Assembly: GCA_020637775.1 (NCBI GenBank)
Contig: JACKJV010000012.1
Coordinates: 28,812-92,811 of the forward strand
DNA length: 64,000 nt
Reading direction: 5' to 3'
From: Brucellaceae bacterium
GTDB taxonomy: Bacteria > Pseudomonadota > Alphaproteobacteria > Rhizobiales > Rhizobiaceae
The notes below the pieces were generated by a model, which made no database searches, was not told the origin of the DNA, and was given only the letters and a program-made list of their open reading frames with translations. Shown piece by piece: positions 1 through 9,648 of this stretch; position 1 is the first letter of the stretch; each line of letters begins with the position of its first letter. Position numbers and translations under genes: made by a program.

Positions 1-246
1 CATCCAGATCGCCAGCATCAGTACGCAATAGAGGGCTGTCTGGCCAAGAAATCCCTGCACAAGTTCCATGTCCGGGCGAATACCCACGACAGGTTTGAGC
101 GCGTGGGCGGTCAGCAGCGCCAGTCCTGCTATCAGGAAAAGCAGGCGATCGTGCCAAAGCTGCCGCCCCAGGGCCGAAACGAAGGCTCCGCTGCGCGCGA
201 GCCGGTTTCCCCGGCCTGGTAAAACCTTGATCTGTGAATCGGACAT
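1..246 (-). CDS. Partial membrane protein (N-terminal 82 residues)
   Basis: An ATG at 246 opens a minus-strand frame that runs off the left edge of the window. The visible N-terminus (MSDSQIKVLPGRGNRLAR) is basic and is followed by a hydrophobic helix around residues 34-50, a short polar stretch, and the start of a second helix around residues 63-82. This is the topology of an inner-membrane protein. The next gene is a PAP2-family phosphatase-like membrane protein on the same strand, so a related PAP2 or lipid-metabolism role is possible, but no diagnostic motif falls inside the visible part. The function is not assigned. Confidence 0.55.
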   Translation of the reverse strand, partial: MSDSQIKVLPGRGNRLARSGAFVSALGRQLWHDRLLFLIAGLALLTAHALKPVVGIRPDMELVQGFLGQTALYCVLMLAIWM

Positions 247-458
247 GCGGCACCCTCCGCAATGCTGCTGGCAAATCTTGTTGCGCGGCCCGAAAGCCGC
301 TGTTGATGCCCCGTTCTTGCAGATCGGGCTTTAAATGCCGTTAAGTCATGGAGATACGACCAGACACTGGAAGACGGCAAAAAGAGATCCGACCAGTCCG
401 GCTCCGCCGCACGAAACCGGAAGGTCAAGCACTTGTCTGCCGTCCGGAAAGGCGCTCT

Positions 459-1424
459 TCAGGCATCGGCGCAGGCCGGCGTCCCGGCCGTGGACGCGAC
501 GGCGGCCGCTTCCTGCGCCAGCTTTTCGGTCCAGGCACAGAATACGCCCGCCAGATACCAGCAGAAAACGGCGATCGAAACGCCCGCGAGGACATCGCTC
601 ATGTGATGCCCGCCATCCACCGGTGTCGCCAGCAGGACCAGCGCGTTGAGAATGAAGGCCGGCACGACGAAGCGGCGCGCCGACAGGAAAGCAAGCATGA
701 TCAGGACACTCAGCGTGCCATGGTAGGAAGGAAAGGAGATCATGCCTTTCAACGTGGCGAAATCGAGCACACGGGCGCCCCCGTCGCGCAGCTGGAAATA
801 GGTTTCCATGTAGTCGACGTTCACGAATGGTTGCCTTGTGACGAAGAAACTATCCGGCGGCTGTATCGTGCCGACAGCGCCTGCCGACGGCAGCAAACCG
901 GAAATGACGATACATGAGAGCGCACCGAGCATGATCGAAGCCATGAAGCGCTGTGTCAGCGCAGTACGCCCCGTGAAACTGCTCCAGATCACCAGCACCG
1001 TGACCTGGGCAAGGGAACTCATGTAGGCAACCATGGAAAGCGGCCCGAAAACCGGGTGATGGATCACGTAGTCCACGTATCCTTCCCAGTCGAACCCCAG
1101 GGCCGCATCGATGGCAAGAAGATAGCTGTCGATCGGCGGACGCCCGGTCGACAGGACCAGATAGCTGAAAATGGCGGCGGCAAGGGAAAATGCGACCAGG
1201 GCGGCGATTTCCTCGCAGACGATCCCGATTTTCCGATCCTGCGGATCGCGGAAATGCCGGTAGAACTGGCCGAGTCCGAGGAGCAGTCCGATCATCACAA
1301 GGGCAGTTATGGCGCTTTCCACCCGGATGGTGAAATCGCTGGCCATGATCCAGAAAGTGTCAACGAGCGCAAGCATCGCGATCACCAAGGCCTTGGCGAA
1401 GATCTGTATGTCCGTTGCTTTCAT
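459..1424 (-). CDS. PAP2-superfamily integral membrane protein
   Basis: This protein of about 321 residues has several transmembrane helices. Its C-terminal half carries phosphatidic acid phosphatase type 2 signatures: a PSYHG segment (PSxH-like) and, later, GGHHMSDVLAG, which matches the H-x3-D part of the third PAP2 motif. Family members act on lipid phosphates or transfer phospho-headgroups (Aur1/Ipt1-like). The substrate here is unknown. The longest frame starts at 1436 (MGPAMKATD). I prefer the internal ATG at 1424 because a GGGG run lies just upstream, but either start is possible. Confidence 0.75.
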   Translation of the reverse strand: MKATDIQIFAKALVIAMLALVDTFWIMASDFTIRVESAITALVMIGLLLGLGQFYRHFRDPQDRKIGIVCEEIAALVAFSLAAAIFSYLVLSTGRPPIDSYLLAIDAALGFDWEGYVDYVIHHPVFGPLSMVAYMSSLAQVTVLVIWSSFTGRTALTQRFMASIMLGALSCIVISGLLPSAGAVGTIQPPDSFFVTRQPFVNVDYMETYFQLRDGGARVLDFATLKGMISFPSYHGTLSVLIMLAFLSARRFVVPAFILNALVLLATPVDGGHHMSDVLAGVSIAVFCWYLAGVFCAWTEKLAQEAAAVASTAGTPACADA

Positions 1425-1469
1425 GGCCGGCCCCATGTCAAGAATTGAAGCCAGCCTATCCTGTCCCGG

Positions 1470-1835
1470 TTAGAACCGGGTTAAAGGCAAGAGGAACATG
1501 CCTGCCAGCAAGGCCGCCTCCGCCGCGAGGATCCCGGCGATCATGCGCTTGCCGGCAATCAGGTAAGCCAAGAATCCGATGGCAAGCGCCCCTGTCCTGA
1601 CGGCAACCGGCAAGCCTGCGAGCGGTCCCTGCGGATAAACGACAAGATTGCCGATCACCGCGGCCACCAGTGCCGTGGCAATGCAGCGCACGAGAACAAG
1701 CCATGGCGAGTTTTCGTCGAGACGCCCGCCAACCGCCACACCTGCCCATCGCCAGATGTCGGTCGGCAGCCATCCGGCCACCGCGATGAAGACGAAGGGC
1801 CACCACCAGGCGGTCTCGCCATGAAACATGCTCAT
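1470..1835 (-). CDS. azlD: AzlD family protein (branched-chain amino acid export subunit)
   Basis: The 121-residue protein has about four hydrophobic helices and starts MSMFHGETAWWWPF. Its size and position directly after an AzlC homologue fit AzlD, the small partner of the two-component AzlCD exporter for branched-chain amino acids. The start ATG at 1835 overlaps the azlC stop in an ATGA, so translation is coupled. The substrate is inferred from the family. Confidence 0.8.
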   Translation of the reverse strand: MSMFHGETAWWWPFVFIAVAGWLPTDIWRWAGVAVGGRLDENSPWLVLVRCIATALVAAVIGNLVVYPQGPLAGLPVAVRTGALAIGFLAYLIAGKRMIAGILAAEAALLAGMFLLPLTRF

Positions 1836-2590
1836 TCCTCCCGCCGCGTCCGTGTTGTCGCGGCATGAAAGGCGAAAGCGCCGAGGCCTGCGATGAGACC
1901 TGCCGCCAGCAGGTCGAAGCCCGGCAGGACCGGATGAAGGACCGGCCCCAGGACCATGCCTGCGATCATTGCTCCATGGCTCGCGCGCTCGCGCGCCGAC
2001 GACCAGAGCGAGAACAGGAAATAGGCCGGCGTCAGGAAGACGAGCGCTGCCGACGCCAACGGCGGCAAAGCCGCCGCTGTTCCGTAGACGACCACCAGAA
2101 CAAGCAGCATGCCGGCGACCAGCGTGCAGCCGATTCCGCCATAGAACGCTGTGCGGAATGCGCGCGGCACATGACGAAACCGCTCCATGGCCAGAACCCA
2201 GGACGTGACAGCGACGAAATGCGAAAGCAGGTAAAGCACCCAGTTCCGGGTCCCGCCCGCCCGCATCTCCGGTACGATGGCCACAACCATCGGCATCAGT
2301 CGCACCGATGTCAGCGTGACCGCGATTGCCGCCGCAGGCAGGGATGCACCGGAAGCCATGGCTCCGAGAAGCACGATCTGAGCCGGCAATGCCCAGATGA
2401 TCGCGGTCATGAAAGCCGCTTCGGCAAGACTCAGGCCCGTGTCGCGGGCGATGGCGCCGAAACCGATGAAGGCGCCGCACAACAACAGGCCAGGCAGCGA
2501 GATGGCCGTGCGTGCACCACGAAGAAACCAGGCACCGGTCTGTCCCGGTTCAACCGGTTCACGTGTTGTCGGAGGATATGGCGTCGTCAT
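1832..2590 (-). CDS. azlC: AzlC family permease
   Basis: This 252-residue inner-membrane protein starts MTTPYPPTTREP. After a hydrophilic N-terminus it has the AzlC core, with GLLLCGAFIGFGAIARDTGLS in the first helix and the TSVRLMPMV segment typical of this family. AzlC is the larger subunit of a branched-chain amino acid exporter. It overlaps azlD by 4 bp. The start at 2590 has only a weak ribosome binding site, so the exact N-terminus is uncertain. Confidence 0.87.
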   Translation of the reverse strand: MTTPYPPTTREPVEPGQTGAWFLRGARTAISLPGLLLCGAFIGFGAIARDTGLSLAEAAFMTAIIWALPAQIVLLGAMASGASLPAAAIAVTLTSVRLMPMVVAIVPEMRAGGTRNWVLYLLSHFVAVTSWVLAMERFRHVPRAFRTAFYGGIGCTLVAGMLLVLVVVYGTAAALPPLASAALVFLTPAYFLFSLWSSARERASHGAMIAGMVLGPVLHPVLPGFDLLAAGLIAGLGAFAFHAATTRTRREE

Positions 2591-2670
2591 GGCATGCGCA
2601 TAGCATTCCCGCCCGGCCCGTGCGATGCGAAAAAACCTGTTCTCCGGATCAAGCGTCTTTCACCGGAAAA

Positions 2671-2698
2671 ACGAAAACGGGCCGCCCGAAGGCAGCCC
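2671..2698 (-). terminator. Rho-independent terminator after clpA
   Basis: Read on the minus strand, GGGCTGCC, a TTCG tetraloop and GGCGGCCC form a stem (one G-U pair) followed by GTTTTCGTTTTT. It lies about 27 bases beyond the clpA stop and should end the clpS-clpA transcript. Confidence 0.75.
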
Positions 2699-2724
2699 GG
2701 AATCCGATTCGTGAGCGGTGCGGC

Positions 2725-5202
2725 TCAGTCTTTGCGCGGCACTTGCGGAACACCGGAGCGGCGCGCGGACTTCGGCGTATCGTCATCGGGCTTCTCGGCC
2801 GGTTTGGCCGCCTTGGCGCGCGGTTTCCTCACCGCTTTCGGCTTGTCCGCAGCCTTCGGCTTGCCTTCCGGATCTTCCTTTTTCGGCTTCACCGGCACGT
2901 CGTCGGCAATGGATTCCAGCTTCAGGCCGGTCTTGCCGTCATCCTTCTCCTCGACGCATACGCGCACCGTGCCGCCCTTTTTCAGCTTGCCGAACAGCAC
3001 CTCTTCCGCCAGCGGCTTCTTGATGTGCTCCTGGATGACGCGGCCGAGCGGCCGCGCGCCCATGCGTTCGTCGTAGCCCTTGTCGGCCAGCCAGGCGATG
3101 GCGTCCGGGGTCAGGTCGAATGTGACGCCCCGCTCCGAAAGCTGCGCTTCCAGCTGCATGACGAATTTCTGCACCACCTTGTGGATCACCGGCACCGGCA
3201 GGGAGCCGAACGGGATGATCGAATCGAGACGGTTGCGGAATTCAGGCGTGAACAGCTTGTTGATCGCCTCCATGTCGTCGCCTTCCCGCTTCGACGAACC
3301 AAAGCCGATCGCGGCCTTGGCCATGTCGGCTGCGCCGGCATTGGTCGTCATGATCAGGATCACGTTGCGGAAATCGATCTTCTTGCCGTTATGGTCGGTC
3401 AGCTTGCCGTGATCCATGACCTGCAGAAGGATGTTGAACAGGTCCGGATGCGCCTTTTCGATCTCGTCGAGCAGCAGCACGCAATGGGGATGCTGGTCCA
3501 CGCCGTCGGTCAACAGACCACCCTGGTCGAAGCCGACATAGCCGGGAGGCGCCCCGATCAGCCGCGAGACCGTGTGCCTTTCCATGTATTCCGACATGTC
3601 GAAGCGCAGCAATTCCACGCCGAGCGAAGAGGCAAGCTGCTTGGCCACCTCCGTCTTGCCGACCCCTGTCGGGCCGGAGAAGAGATAGCAGCCGATCGGC
3701 TTGTCGGGCTCGCGCAGCCCGGCCCGCGCCAGCTTGATGGAGGAAGCTAGCGCCTCGATGGCCAGATCCTGGCCATAGACCGTGGTCTTGAGCTTGGATT
3801 CCAGGCTGGCCAGAACCGCTTCATCATCGGCCGAAACCGATTTCGGCGGAATACGTGCCATCGTGGCGACCGTTTCCTCGATTTCCTTGACGCCGATCTG
3901 CTTGCGCCGCTTGGAAACCGGCAGAAGCATTTGCGAAGCGCCTGTCTCGTCGATCACGTCGATCGCCTTGTCAGGAAGCTTGCGGTCGGAAATGTAACGC
4001 GCGGACAGTTCCACCGCCGCCTTGATCGCGTCATTTGTAAACTTGACCTTGTGGAAGTCCTCGAAATAGGGCTTCAGCCCCTTCATGATCTCGATGGCGT
4101 CTTCCAGCGTGGGTTCGTTCACGTCGATCTTCTGGAACCGGCGCACAAGCGCGCGGTCCTTTTCGAAGAACTGGCGGTACTCCTTGTAGGTCGTCGAGCC
4201 GATGCAGCGGATCGCGCCGGAGGAAAGCGCCGGCTTGAGCAGGTTGGAGGCATCCATGGCCCCGCCAGACGTCGCGCCAGCGCCGATCACCGTGTGGATC
4301 TCGTCGATGAACAGGACCGCGCCGGGGAAATTCTCCAGTTCCTTCACGACCTGCTTGAGGCGTTCCTCGAAATCGCCGCGATAGCGGGTTCCTGCCAACA
4401 GCGTTCCCATATCGAGCGAGAAGATCGTGGCGTCCCTGAGAACCTCCGGAACCTCGCCCTCGACGATCCGCTTGGCCAGCCCCTCGGCAATGGCCGTCTT
4501 GCCCACGCCGGGATCGCCGACATAAAGCGGATTGTTCTTGGACCGGCGGCACAGAACCTGGATCGTGCGGCTGATCTCGGACGACCGCCCGATCAGCGGA
4601 TCGATCTTGCCGGCCCGCGCCTTGTCATTGAGGTTGATGCAATAGGCGCTCAGCGCATCCTGCTGCTTCTTCTTGGCACCGGCATCCTCGTCGCTGCTGC
4701 CGGAAGCGGTATTGCTCTGCTCCTCTTCCGCGCCGCGCGGCGGACGTGCCTGGCTGGCGCCCGGGCGCTTGGCAATCCCGTGCGAGATGTAGTTGACGGC
4801 GTCGTAACGCGTCATCTCCTGCTCCTGCAGGAAATAGGCGGCGTGGCTCTCCCGTTCGGCGAAAATCGCCACGAGAACGTTTGCGCCCGAGACCTCTTCC
4901 CGTCCGGAGGACTGGACGTGGATCACGGCCCGCTGAATGACACGCTGGAACCCGGCCGTCGGCTTGGAATCCTCGTCATAACCCGTCACGAGATTGTCGA
5001 GCTCGGTATCGAGATAATGCGTGATCGTGCGGCGCAACTCGTCGAGATCGACATTGCAGGCACGCATCACCGCCGCGGCATCCTGATCCTCGAGCAGCGC
5101 CAGGAGCAGATGCTCCAGGGTCGCATATTCGTGATGCCGCTCATTGGCGAAAGTCAGGGCCTGGTGCAGCGCTCTTTCGAGGCTTTGCGAGAAAGCCGGC
5201 AT
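2725..5202 (-). CDS. clpA: ATP-dependent Clp protease ATP-binding subunit ClpA
   Basis: This 825-residue AAA+ unfoldase feeds substrates into ClpP. The N-terminal double Clp-N domain covers about residues 1-145. The first AAA+ module has the Walker A GDPGVGKT near residue 230 and the DEIH box. The second has [14 protein letters not shown] and [11 protein letters not shown]. The last 60 or so residues form a Lys/Pro/Ala-rich tail that extends beyond the ClpA core and looks disordered. clpS lies 7 bases upstream on the same strand, the usual adaptor-unfoldase pair. Confidence 0.97.
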   Translation of the reverse strand: MPAFSQSLERALHQALTFANERHHEYATLEHLLLALLEDQDAAAVMRACNVDLDELRRTITHYLDTELDNLVTGYDEDSKPTAGFQRVIQRAVIHVQSSGREEVSGANVLVAIFAERESHAAYFLQEQEMTRYDAVNYISHGIAKRPGASQARPPRGAEEEQSNTASGSSDEDAGAKKKQQDALSAYCINLNDKARAGKIDPLIGRSSEISRTIQVLCRRSKNNPLYVGDPGVGKTAIAEGLAKRIVEGEVPEVLRDATIFSLDMGTLLAGTRYRGDFEERLKQVVKELENFPGAVLFIDEIHTVIGAGATSGGAMDASNLLKPALSSGAIRCIGSTTYKEYRQFFEKDRALVRRFQKIDVNEPTLEDAIEIMKGLKPYFEDFHKVKFTNDAIKAAVELSARYISDRKLPDKAIDVIDETGASQMLLPVSKRRKQIGVKEIEETVATMARIPPKSVSADDEAVLASLESKLKTTVYGQDLAIEALASSIKLARAGLREPDKPIGCYLFSGPTGVGKTEVAKQLASSLGVELLRFDMSEYMERHTVSRLIGAPPGYVGFDQGGLLTDGVDQHPHCVLLLDEIEKAHPDLFNILLQVMDHGKLTDHNGKKIDFRNVILIMTTNAGAADMAKAAIGFGSSKREGDDMEAINKLFTPEFRNRLDSIIPFGSLPVPVIHKVVQKFVMQLEAQLSERGVTFDLTPDAIAWLADKGYDERMGARPLGRVIQEHIKKPLAEEVLFGKLKKGGTVRVCVEEKDDGKTGLKLESIADDVPVKPKKEDPEGKPKAADKPKAVRKPRAKAAKPAEKPDDDTPKSARRSGVPQVPRKD

Positions 5203-5209
5203 GAAATCC

Positions 5210-5572
5210 TCACTTTTTCTCCATCACGCATTGCAATGGATGCTGGTGCTGGCGGGCGAAGTCCATCACCTGGGACACCTTGGTCTCCGCCACCTCGTAG
5301 GTGTAGACGCCGCATTCGCCGACACCGTGATTGTGCACATGGAGCATGATCCTTGTGGCGTTTTCGCGATCCTTGAAAAAAAACCGCTCTAGCACGTGGA
5401 TGACGAACTCCATGGGCGTGTAATCGTCATTGAGCAACAAGACCCTGTACAGACTGGGTTTCTTCGTCTTCGGCTTGGTCCGGGTGATCACGGACGTTCC
5501 GCGGCCCGTTCCGTTACCTTCGCCGTCTTCGGCCGTCATCCTCACCGAGTGCCTTTCCGCTGTCGTCATCAT
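5210..5572 (-). CDS. clpS: ATP-dependent Clp protease adaptor ClpS
   Basis: ClpS delivers N-degron substrates to ClpA. The core shows [12 protein letters not shown] (substrate pocket), the MLHVHNHG segment and the C-terminal [11 protein letters not shown], all typical of ClpS. The frame is open to 5668, but the two adjacent ATGs at 5572 and 5569 follow an AAGAAG ribosome binding site and give a normal length of about 120 residues. It is 7 bases upstream of clpA and co-transcribed with it. Confidence 0.95.
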   Translation of the reverse strand: MMTTAERHSVRMTAEDGEGNGTGRGTSVITRTKPKTKKPSLYRVLLLNDDYTPMEFVIHVLERFFFKDRENATRIMLHVHNHGVGECGVYTYEVAETKVSQVMDFARQHQHPLQCVMEKK

Positions 5573-5751
5573 CGCTTCTTTTCGGGCCCGGTTCGTTCTC
5601 TGTCCTGTCACACGGCTATCATGTAGTTTGCCTGAGACAGATTTTAAGGCCTGCCCTGCGCCTTGCAAGGGTCAGCATTGCTGTCGGCATCAAGTTTTGC
5701 ACACCGGGCCGGCCGGACCATTTCACGGAACCCGCCACGGCACAACGAAAC

Positions 5752-5779
5752 GGCCCCGCCGCGATGCGCGACGGGGCCG
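5752..5779 (-). terminator. Terminator after the phasin gene
   Basis: On the minus strand, GGCCCCGTCGC pairs with GCGGCGGGGCC around a short loop and is followed by GTTTCGTT. It lies about 40 bases after the phasin stop. Confidence 0.65.
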
Positions 5780-5819
5780 CCTGAAAGCTGTCGGATGCCG
5801 GCGGAGGCCGGCCGCCGGA

Positions 5820-6149
5820 TCACTTGGCCTTGGTCATGGCCGATTCGAACGGCTTGTATGCTTCCTTGGCGAGATCGGCATAAAGCTCGCTCATCTTGGT
5901 CGCCTGGGCCATGAACTGCTCATAGGCGCTCTTGGCATATTCGCTCTGCAGCTCGATCGCCTTGTCCATGGACTTCACGCCGGAGAGCTTCTCGAAATAG
6001 CCGGAGCCCATCTCCATGGACTTCTTGGCATATTCGGCCGACTCGGTCGCGATGCTCTGGAAAGCCTTTGACATGGAAGCATAGGACTTCAGGCCATTGT
6101 CCATCATTTCCTTGGAGGCGGCGTTCATGTCGTCGAAATTCTTCATCAT
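5820..6149 (-). CDS. Phasin family protein
   Basis: This helical, charged protein of about 109 residues begins MMKNFDDMNAASKEMMDNG and has the phasin_2-type pattern of long amphipathic helices (YAKKSMEMGSGYFEKL, AIELQSEYAKSAYEQF). Phasins coat polyhydroxyalkanoate granules and control their size and number. The start at 6149 (or the next ATG, 6146) is preceded by GAAAGG. The longer frame to 6215 would cross the predicted promoter and is rejected. The upstream promoter and operator-like palindrome support regulation by polymer availability. Confidence 0.9.
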   Translation of the reverse strand: MMKNFDDMNAASKEMMDNGLKSYASMSKAFQSIATESAEYAKKSMEMGSGYFEKLSGVKSMDKAIELQSEYAKSAYEQFMAQATKMSELYADLAKEAYKPFESAMTKAK

Positions 6150-6196
6150 CGGGTGGGCCTTTCGATCACGGAAGATCATCTTGTTGCGATGCACAT

Positions 6197-6225
6197 ATAT
6201 TGGTGTGCAGCGCACAAAATGTCAA
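6197..6225 (-). promoter_or_regulatory. Phasin promoter with palindromic operator
   Basis: On the minus strand there is a perfect -35 box TTGACA (6225-6220), a 17-base spacer and a -10-like CAATAT (6202-6197). The spacer holds the palindrome TGTGC-N3-GCACA (6204-6216), and another TGC-rich site, TGCGATGCA, lies at 6185-6193. PhaR repressors of polyhydroxyalkanoate producers bind TGC-rich palindromes at phasin promoters, so this is a good candidate operator. The repressor identity is inferred. Confidence 0.6.
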
Positions 6226-6426
6226 GCGGGCCGATGCAATTCAGAAGCGTGAAATAGATCAGTTTCTATTAATGATTTCGTCAACAATTAAGCAAGTGCG
6301 AAAAATCGCATTCACACCTCGCTTACCATAAACGGATTGGTAACGCTGATGACGCAAGATGGCATTTGTCCGTTCTGGCGGCAGCCGCCGTCCCTGAAAG
6401 GAAACTCAAACCATCCAGGTGCGATC

Positions 6427-7707
6427 TTGCGTGCATTCCTTGCGTCCGTTGTCTCTCTCGCCCGAAAAACGTCCCTGGCCGCGCTTGCCGGCCTCTCGGT
6501 TGCCGGTCTGCTTGCCAGCGCGGCGCCGGGCCTTGCCAACTCGAAATATGCCGGCATCGTCGTGGACGCCAACACCGGCAAGACCCTCTACGAATCCAGC
6601 GCAGATTCCCTGCGCTACCCGGCTTCGCTGACCAAGATGATGACCCTCTACATCGCCTTCGAAGCGCTGAAGGCCGGCAAGGTTTCCAAATCGACCCGCA
6701 TCCCCGTTTCCGCCTATGCGGCGGGAAGGCCGCCGTCGAAACTGGGCCTGCGCGCCGGTCAGACCATCAGCCTTGAATCCGCGATCTATGCGCTTGTCAC
6801 GAAATCAGCCAACGATGTGGCATCAGCGCTCGGTGAATATTTCGGCGGTTCCGAAGCGGGCTTTGCCAAGATCATGACCGCGAAGGCACGTGCGCTCGGA
6901 ATGAGCCGAACGGTTTTCCGCAATCCCCATGGCCTGCCCGATGCCCGGCAGGTCACCACCGCGCGTGACATGGCCCGCCTGGGCATCGCCCTGCGCGAGC
7001 ATTTCCCGCAATATTACAGCTATTTCTCCACCAGGGTCTTCACCTATGGCAAGCGCCGCTACCGCAATCACAACCGCCTTCTGGGCAAGGTTCGCGGCGT
7101 TGACGGCATCAAGACCGGCTATACCCGTGCCTCGGGCTTCAATCTGGTATCGTCCGTACGCAGCGGCAAGCGCAGCATCGTCGCTGTTGTCATGGGCGGC
7201 CGGACCGGTGCCAGCCGCAACGCCCAGATGAAAAAGCTGATCGCCGCCTATCTGCCCAAGGCCTCCACACGTGACCGGGGAAATCTCGTCGCCAGGGGCA
7301 AGGCTGCGCCGGTACAGGTTGCCGGCATTCCGCCCCTGCCGCGCACCGACATTCCGGTGCCTTCCAGCAAGCCGGTTTCCGTGGCCACCACGACATCCGT
7401 GGCGAGCGCGTCGTCGACGCCGCTTGTCGACCCGGTGAAGACGGCGGCCGTCCCGCCGGCGACGGGTTGGGTGGTACAGGTCGCTTCCATGCCGTCGCGC
7501 GATGAGGCCGTGCAGTTTCTCGACCGGATCAAGGGGAAGGCCGGCGCGGTTCTGGCAAGTGCGGAAGGGTTTACGACAACCTTTGAAAAGGACGGCACCC
7601 TTTACTATCGCGCCCGCTTTGGCGGCTTTGCAGGCAAGGATGCGGCCTGGAAGGCCTGTTCGTCGCTCAAGCGCCGCAAGATCAGCTGCTACGCGACAGA
7701 GCAATAG
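6427..7707 (+). CDS. D-alanyl-D-alanine carboxypeptidase with SPOR domain
   Basis: This periplasmic serine-type penicillin-binding protein trims peptidoglycan pentapeptides. It shows the three active-site motifs S-L-T-K, S-A-N and K-T-G (about residues 67-70, 127-129 and 229-231 from the start used here). A Pro/Ser/Thr/Val linker leads to a C-terminal SPOR domain (from WVVQVASM), which binds denuded septal glycan. The frame is open from 6337. I chose the TTG at 6427 because it has AGGTG upstream and gives a normal signal peptide ending near ASAAPGLA; ATGs at 6337 and 6349 are alternatives. Confidence 0.92.
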   Translation: MRAFLASVVSLARKTSLAALAGLSVAGLLASAAPGLANSKYAGIVVDANTGKTLYESSADSLRYPASLTKMMTLYIAFEALKAGKVSKSTRIPVSAYAAGRPPSKLGLRAGQTISLESAIYALVTKSANDVASALGEYFGGSEAGFAKIMTAKARALGMSRTVFRNPHGLPDARQVTTARDMARLGIALREHFPQYYSYFSTRVFTYGKRRYRNHNRLLGKVRGVDGIKTGYTRASGFNLVSSVRSGKRSIVAVVMGGRTGASRNAQMKKLIAAYLPKASTRDRGNLVARGKAAPVQVAGIPPLPRTDIPVPSSKPVSVATTTSVASASSTPLVDPVKTAAVPPATGWVVQVASMPSRDEAVQFLDRIKGKAGAVLASAEGFTTTFEKDGTLYYRARFGGFAGKDAAWKACSSLKRRKISCYATEQ

Positions 7708-7795
7708 CAGCGCCCACACCGGCCGACAGGCCGAAGAGAAACCTTTGTCGCCCCATTCTCCGGGGCTCTGTAGATGCGTAATTCGGGGAAATGTC

Positions 7796-8053
7796 ATGAT
7801 ACAGCAGAACCATGTATCCGCGCCTGGATCGGTTTCCGCACAGGCCTTGACGCCGGCAAATCCGCTCGTCACCGCGCGGGATGCCCTTGCCTCCGGCCGG
7901 AAGGCCACACGTCTGCGTACGCGCGATCTTGTCGGCCTCCTCATCTGCCATGGCGCGCGCGCCCTGCGCCAGTCGCGCGAACCGGTCGCCGTGCGGTTGC
8001 GCGTCGAGGGCATTCGCGGCGCAGTCGCGGTTCGCTACAACTATCGGGGCTGA
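7796..8053 (+). CDS. Small hypothetical protein
   Basis: This 85-residue protein starts MIQQNHVSAPGSV. GGGGAA lies 5-10 bases before the ATG. The sequence is basic in its middle (RKATRLRTRDLVG) and has no clear membrane helix, signal peptide or motif that I recognise. It sits between the carboxypeptidase and mipZ, converging on mipZ with a 14-base gap. The coding call rests on codon-like composition and the ribosome binding site. Confidence 0.55.
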   Translation: MIQQNHVSAPGSVSAQALTPANPLVTARDALASGRKATRLRTRDLVGLLICHGARALRQSREPVAVRLRVEGIRGAVAVRYNYRG

Positions 8054-8067
8054 GGGCTGCCGCCGCG

Positions 8068-9006
8068 TCAGTCGGCAAAGATGTCCGGCATGGCGATCGG
8101 CTGGCTGGCGCGTGCCATGAAACGGCGCCTGCGGTCGGCCCTGCGCAGCCCCTCCTCTCCGATCGGCAGGCGAAGCGTTGCCACGAGTTGCCGGATTTCC
8201 TGGCGTGCGGCCAGATGAGAGAGCGTGGGACGGGCTCCCAGCACGCGATCATCCAGTTCGTCCAGCGCCGTCAGGCCGAGCGGGAAGAATTCCCTGAAAA
8301 TCACCCGTTCCGAAATGCCATCGGCCAGGCGGAACCCGAGCTTTGCGGCCAGTTTGCGCAAGCCATTGTCCACCTTCAGCTCATTTCGTGACGATATCGT
8401 CGCCATGCGGTTGCGCACGACAACCCAGTCCAGGATCGTGTTGTCCGTGGCGCGGCGCTCCCGGCGCGCATCCCGTACCGAATGGGCATAGGGTGACAGA
8501 TCCACGACATCGTCCGAAACGGGATCGATACGCCCGAGGACATCGAAATCAACGAAGCTGTCGTTCATCGGCGTTATCAGCGTATCGCAGATGCGGTGCG
8601 CCAGCCGGTTGAGGTAAGTGTCCGATCCCGGCGTGTCGATGATGATGAAATCGTGTGTCTGCTCGACATCGGCAAGGCCCTCCATGAGGGCGCGCATTTC
8701 GGCGTTCTCGCTCTCGGCAACAATCGCGCGCCGCGCGGCCGGGACATGGAAGTGCCGCGGAATTTCCAGCGCGAGGCTGGAGCGGGCGGCCCAGCGCCGG
8801 CGGTTTTCGACGTAGCGTGTAAGGGACAGTTGCCGCGCATCGAGGTCGATGGTGGCAACCCTGTTTCCGGCCTTCAGGAGAGCGATGGCGACATGCATCG
8901 CGGTGGTCGATTTGCCCGATCCGCCCTTTTCATTGCCGCAGACAATGACATGGGCTGCCTTGCGGCCGCCTCCCGGCTTCGGCCTGGACGAAGCAGACAT
9001 GAACAT
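8068..9006 (-). CDS. mipZ: Division plane positioning ATPase MipZ
   Basis: This ParA/MinD-type ATPase of about 312 residues has a deviant Walker A (GNEKGGSGKSTTAMHVA) close to the N-terminus and FIIIDTPGSD as Walker B. The long family-specific tail (ISERVIFREFFPLGLTALD, then a basic stretch) matches MipZ. In alphaproteobacteria MipZ forms a gradient from the ParB-bound pole and blocks FtsZ assembly away from mid-cell. I use the ATG at 9006 because of GGGGAGCAAGCG upstream; the frame extends to 9060. Confidence 0.93.
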   Translation of the reverse strand: MFMSASSRPKPGGGRKAAHVIVCGNEKGGSGKSTTAMHVAIALLKAGNRVATIDLDARQLSLTRYVENRRRWAARSSLALEIPRHFHVPAARRAIVAESENAEMRALMEGLADVEQTHDFIIIDTPGSDTYLNRLAHRICDTLITPMNDSFVDFDVLGRIDPVSDDVVDLSPYAHSVRDARRERRATDNTILDWVVVRNRMATISSRNELKVDNGLRKLAAKLGFRLADGISERVIFREFFPLGLTALDELDDRVLGARPTLSHLAARQEIRQLVATLRLPIGEEGLRRADRRRRFMARASQPIAMPDIFAD

Positions 9007-9150
9007 CGCTTGCTCCCCGGCACTTCGTGTGCCCGATTGCAAGATTGCCTTGTGGGGCAACCGGTTGCAAGCCTCATGCCCTTGCGGAAGTGGATTCTTG
9101 CCGACGTGGTAAACCGGCCCGCGCTGTCCCGCGGCCTGGCAACAGCCTTC

Positions 9151-9582
9151 CTATAACAGCCCCAGTTCGGAAAGTTCCGTCTCAAGATCGGCCGGCAGCG
9201 AGCCGTCCGCGCTGCCGGAGAGGTCCGCCGGTGCGTCTTCCGGCTTGAGATAGCGCCATCCCTGGAACGGCCGTTTGGGCACCGGCCGTGTGCGCACGAG
9301 CGCCGGCTCCAGCACAAGACGGCAGCGCTGAACGCCATCCTCGCCCTGGAATGTTTCGACGTCGAGGATGGTCTGACGGCAAAGCACCATGCCCTTGATG
9401 ACCCAGTAGATCGAACCGCCATCGAGCACGTCCGGTATCCGGCGCGGAACCATCCGCGTCGTGTGCCAGTACCTGTCGCCCAGACCGGCCGCCTTGGCCT
9501 GCGCGCAGCGATGCGCGATCCAGCGCTCCAGATCGTCAACGCTGTCCGTGCCAACCGACAATTTGATAAGGTGCAGGGTCAT
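9151..9582 (-). CDS. DUF1489 family protein
   Basis: This protein of 143 residues begins MTLHLIKLSVGTDSVDDLERW, the usual N-terminus of DUF1489 proteins, which are conserved across alphaproteobacteria and have no established function. It contains the TRMVPRRIPDVLDGGSIYWVIKG core. It looks cytoplasmic. The ATG at 9582 is preferred to 9591 because it matches that family N-terminus. Confidence 0.85.
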   Translation of the reverse strand: MTLHLIKLSVGTDSVDDLERWIAHRCAQAKAAGLGDRYWHTTRMVPRRIPDVLDGGSIYWVIKGMVLCRQTILDVETFQGEDGVQRCRLVLEPALVRTRPVPKRPFQGWRYLKPEDAPADLSGSADGSLPADLETELSELGLL

Positions 9583-9648
9583 GACCGGCAATCTATCGGT
9601 CGCCGCTCCGCTTTCAAGCGTCAGCTTGCATGTTCTCCACAGGTCGCG

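Noticed and set aside
2512..3750. Long open frame on the plus strand opposite clpA
   Set aside because: It is antisense to an unmistakable clpA, has Arg/His-rich composition typical of high-GC shadow frames, and has no family resemblance.
6290..6350. CtrA-type binding site before the carboxypeptidase gene
   Set aside because: TTAA and TTACC-like words occur, but not with TTAA-N7-TTAA spacing.
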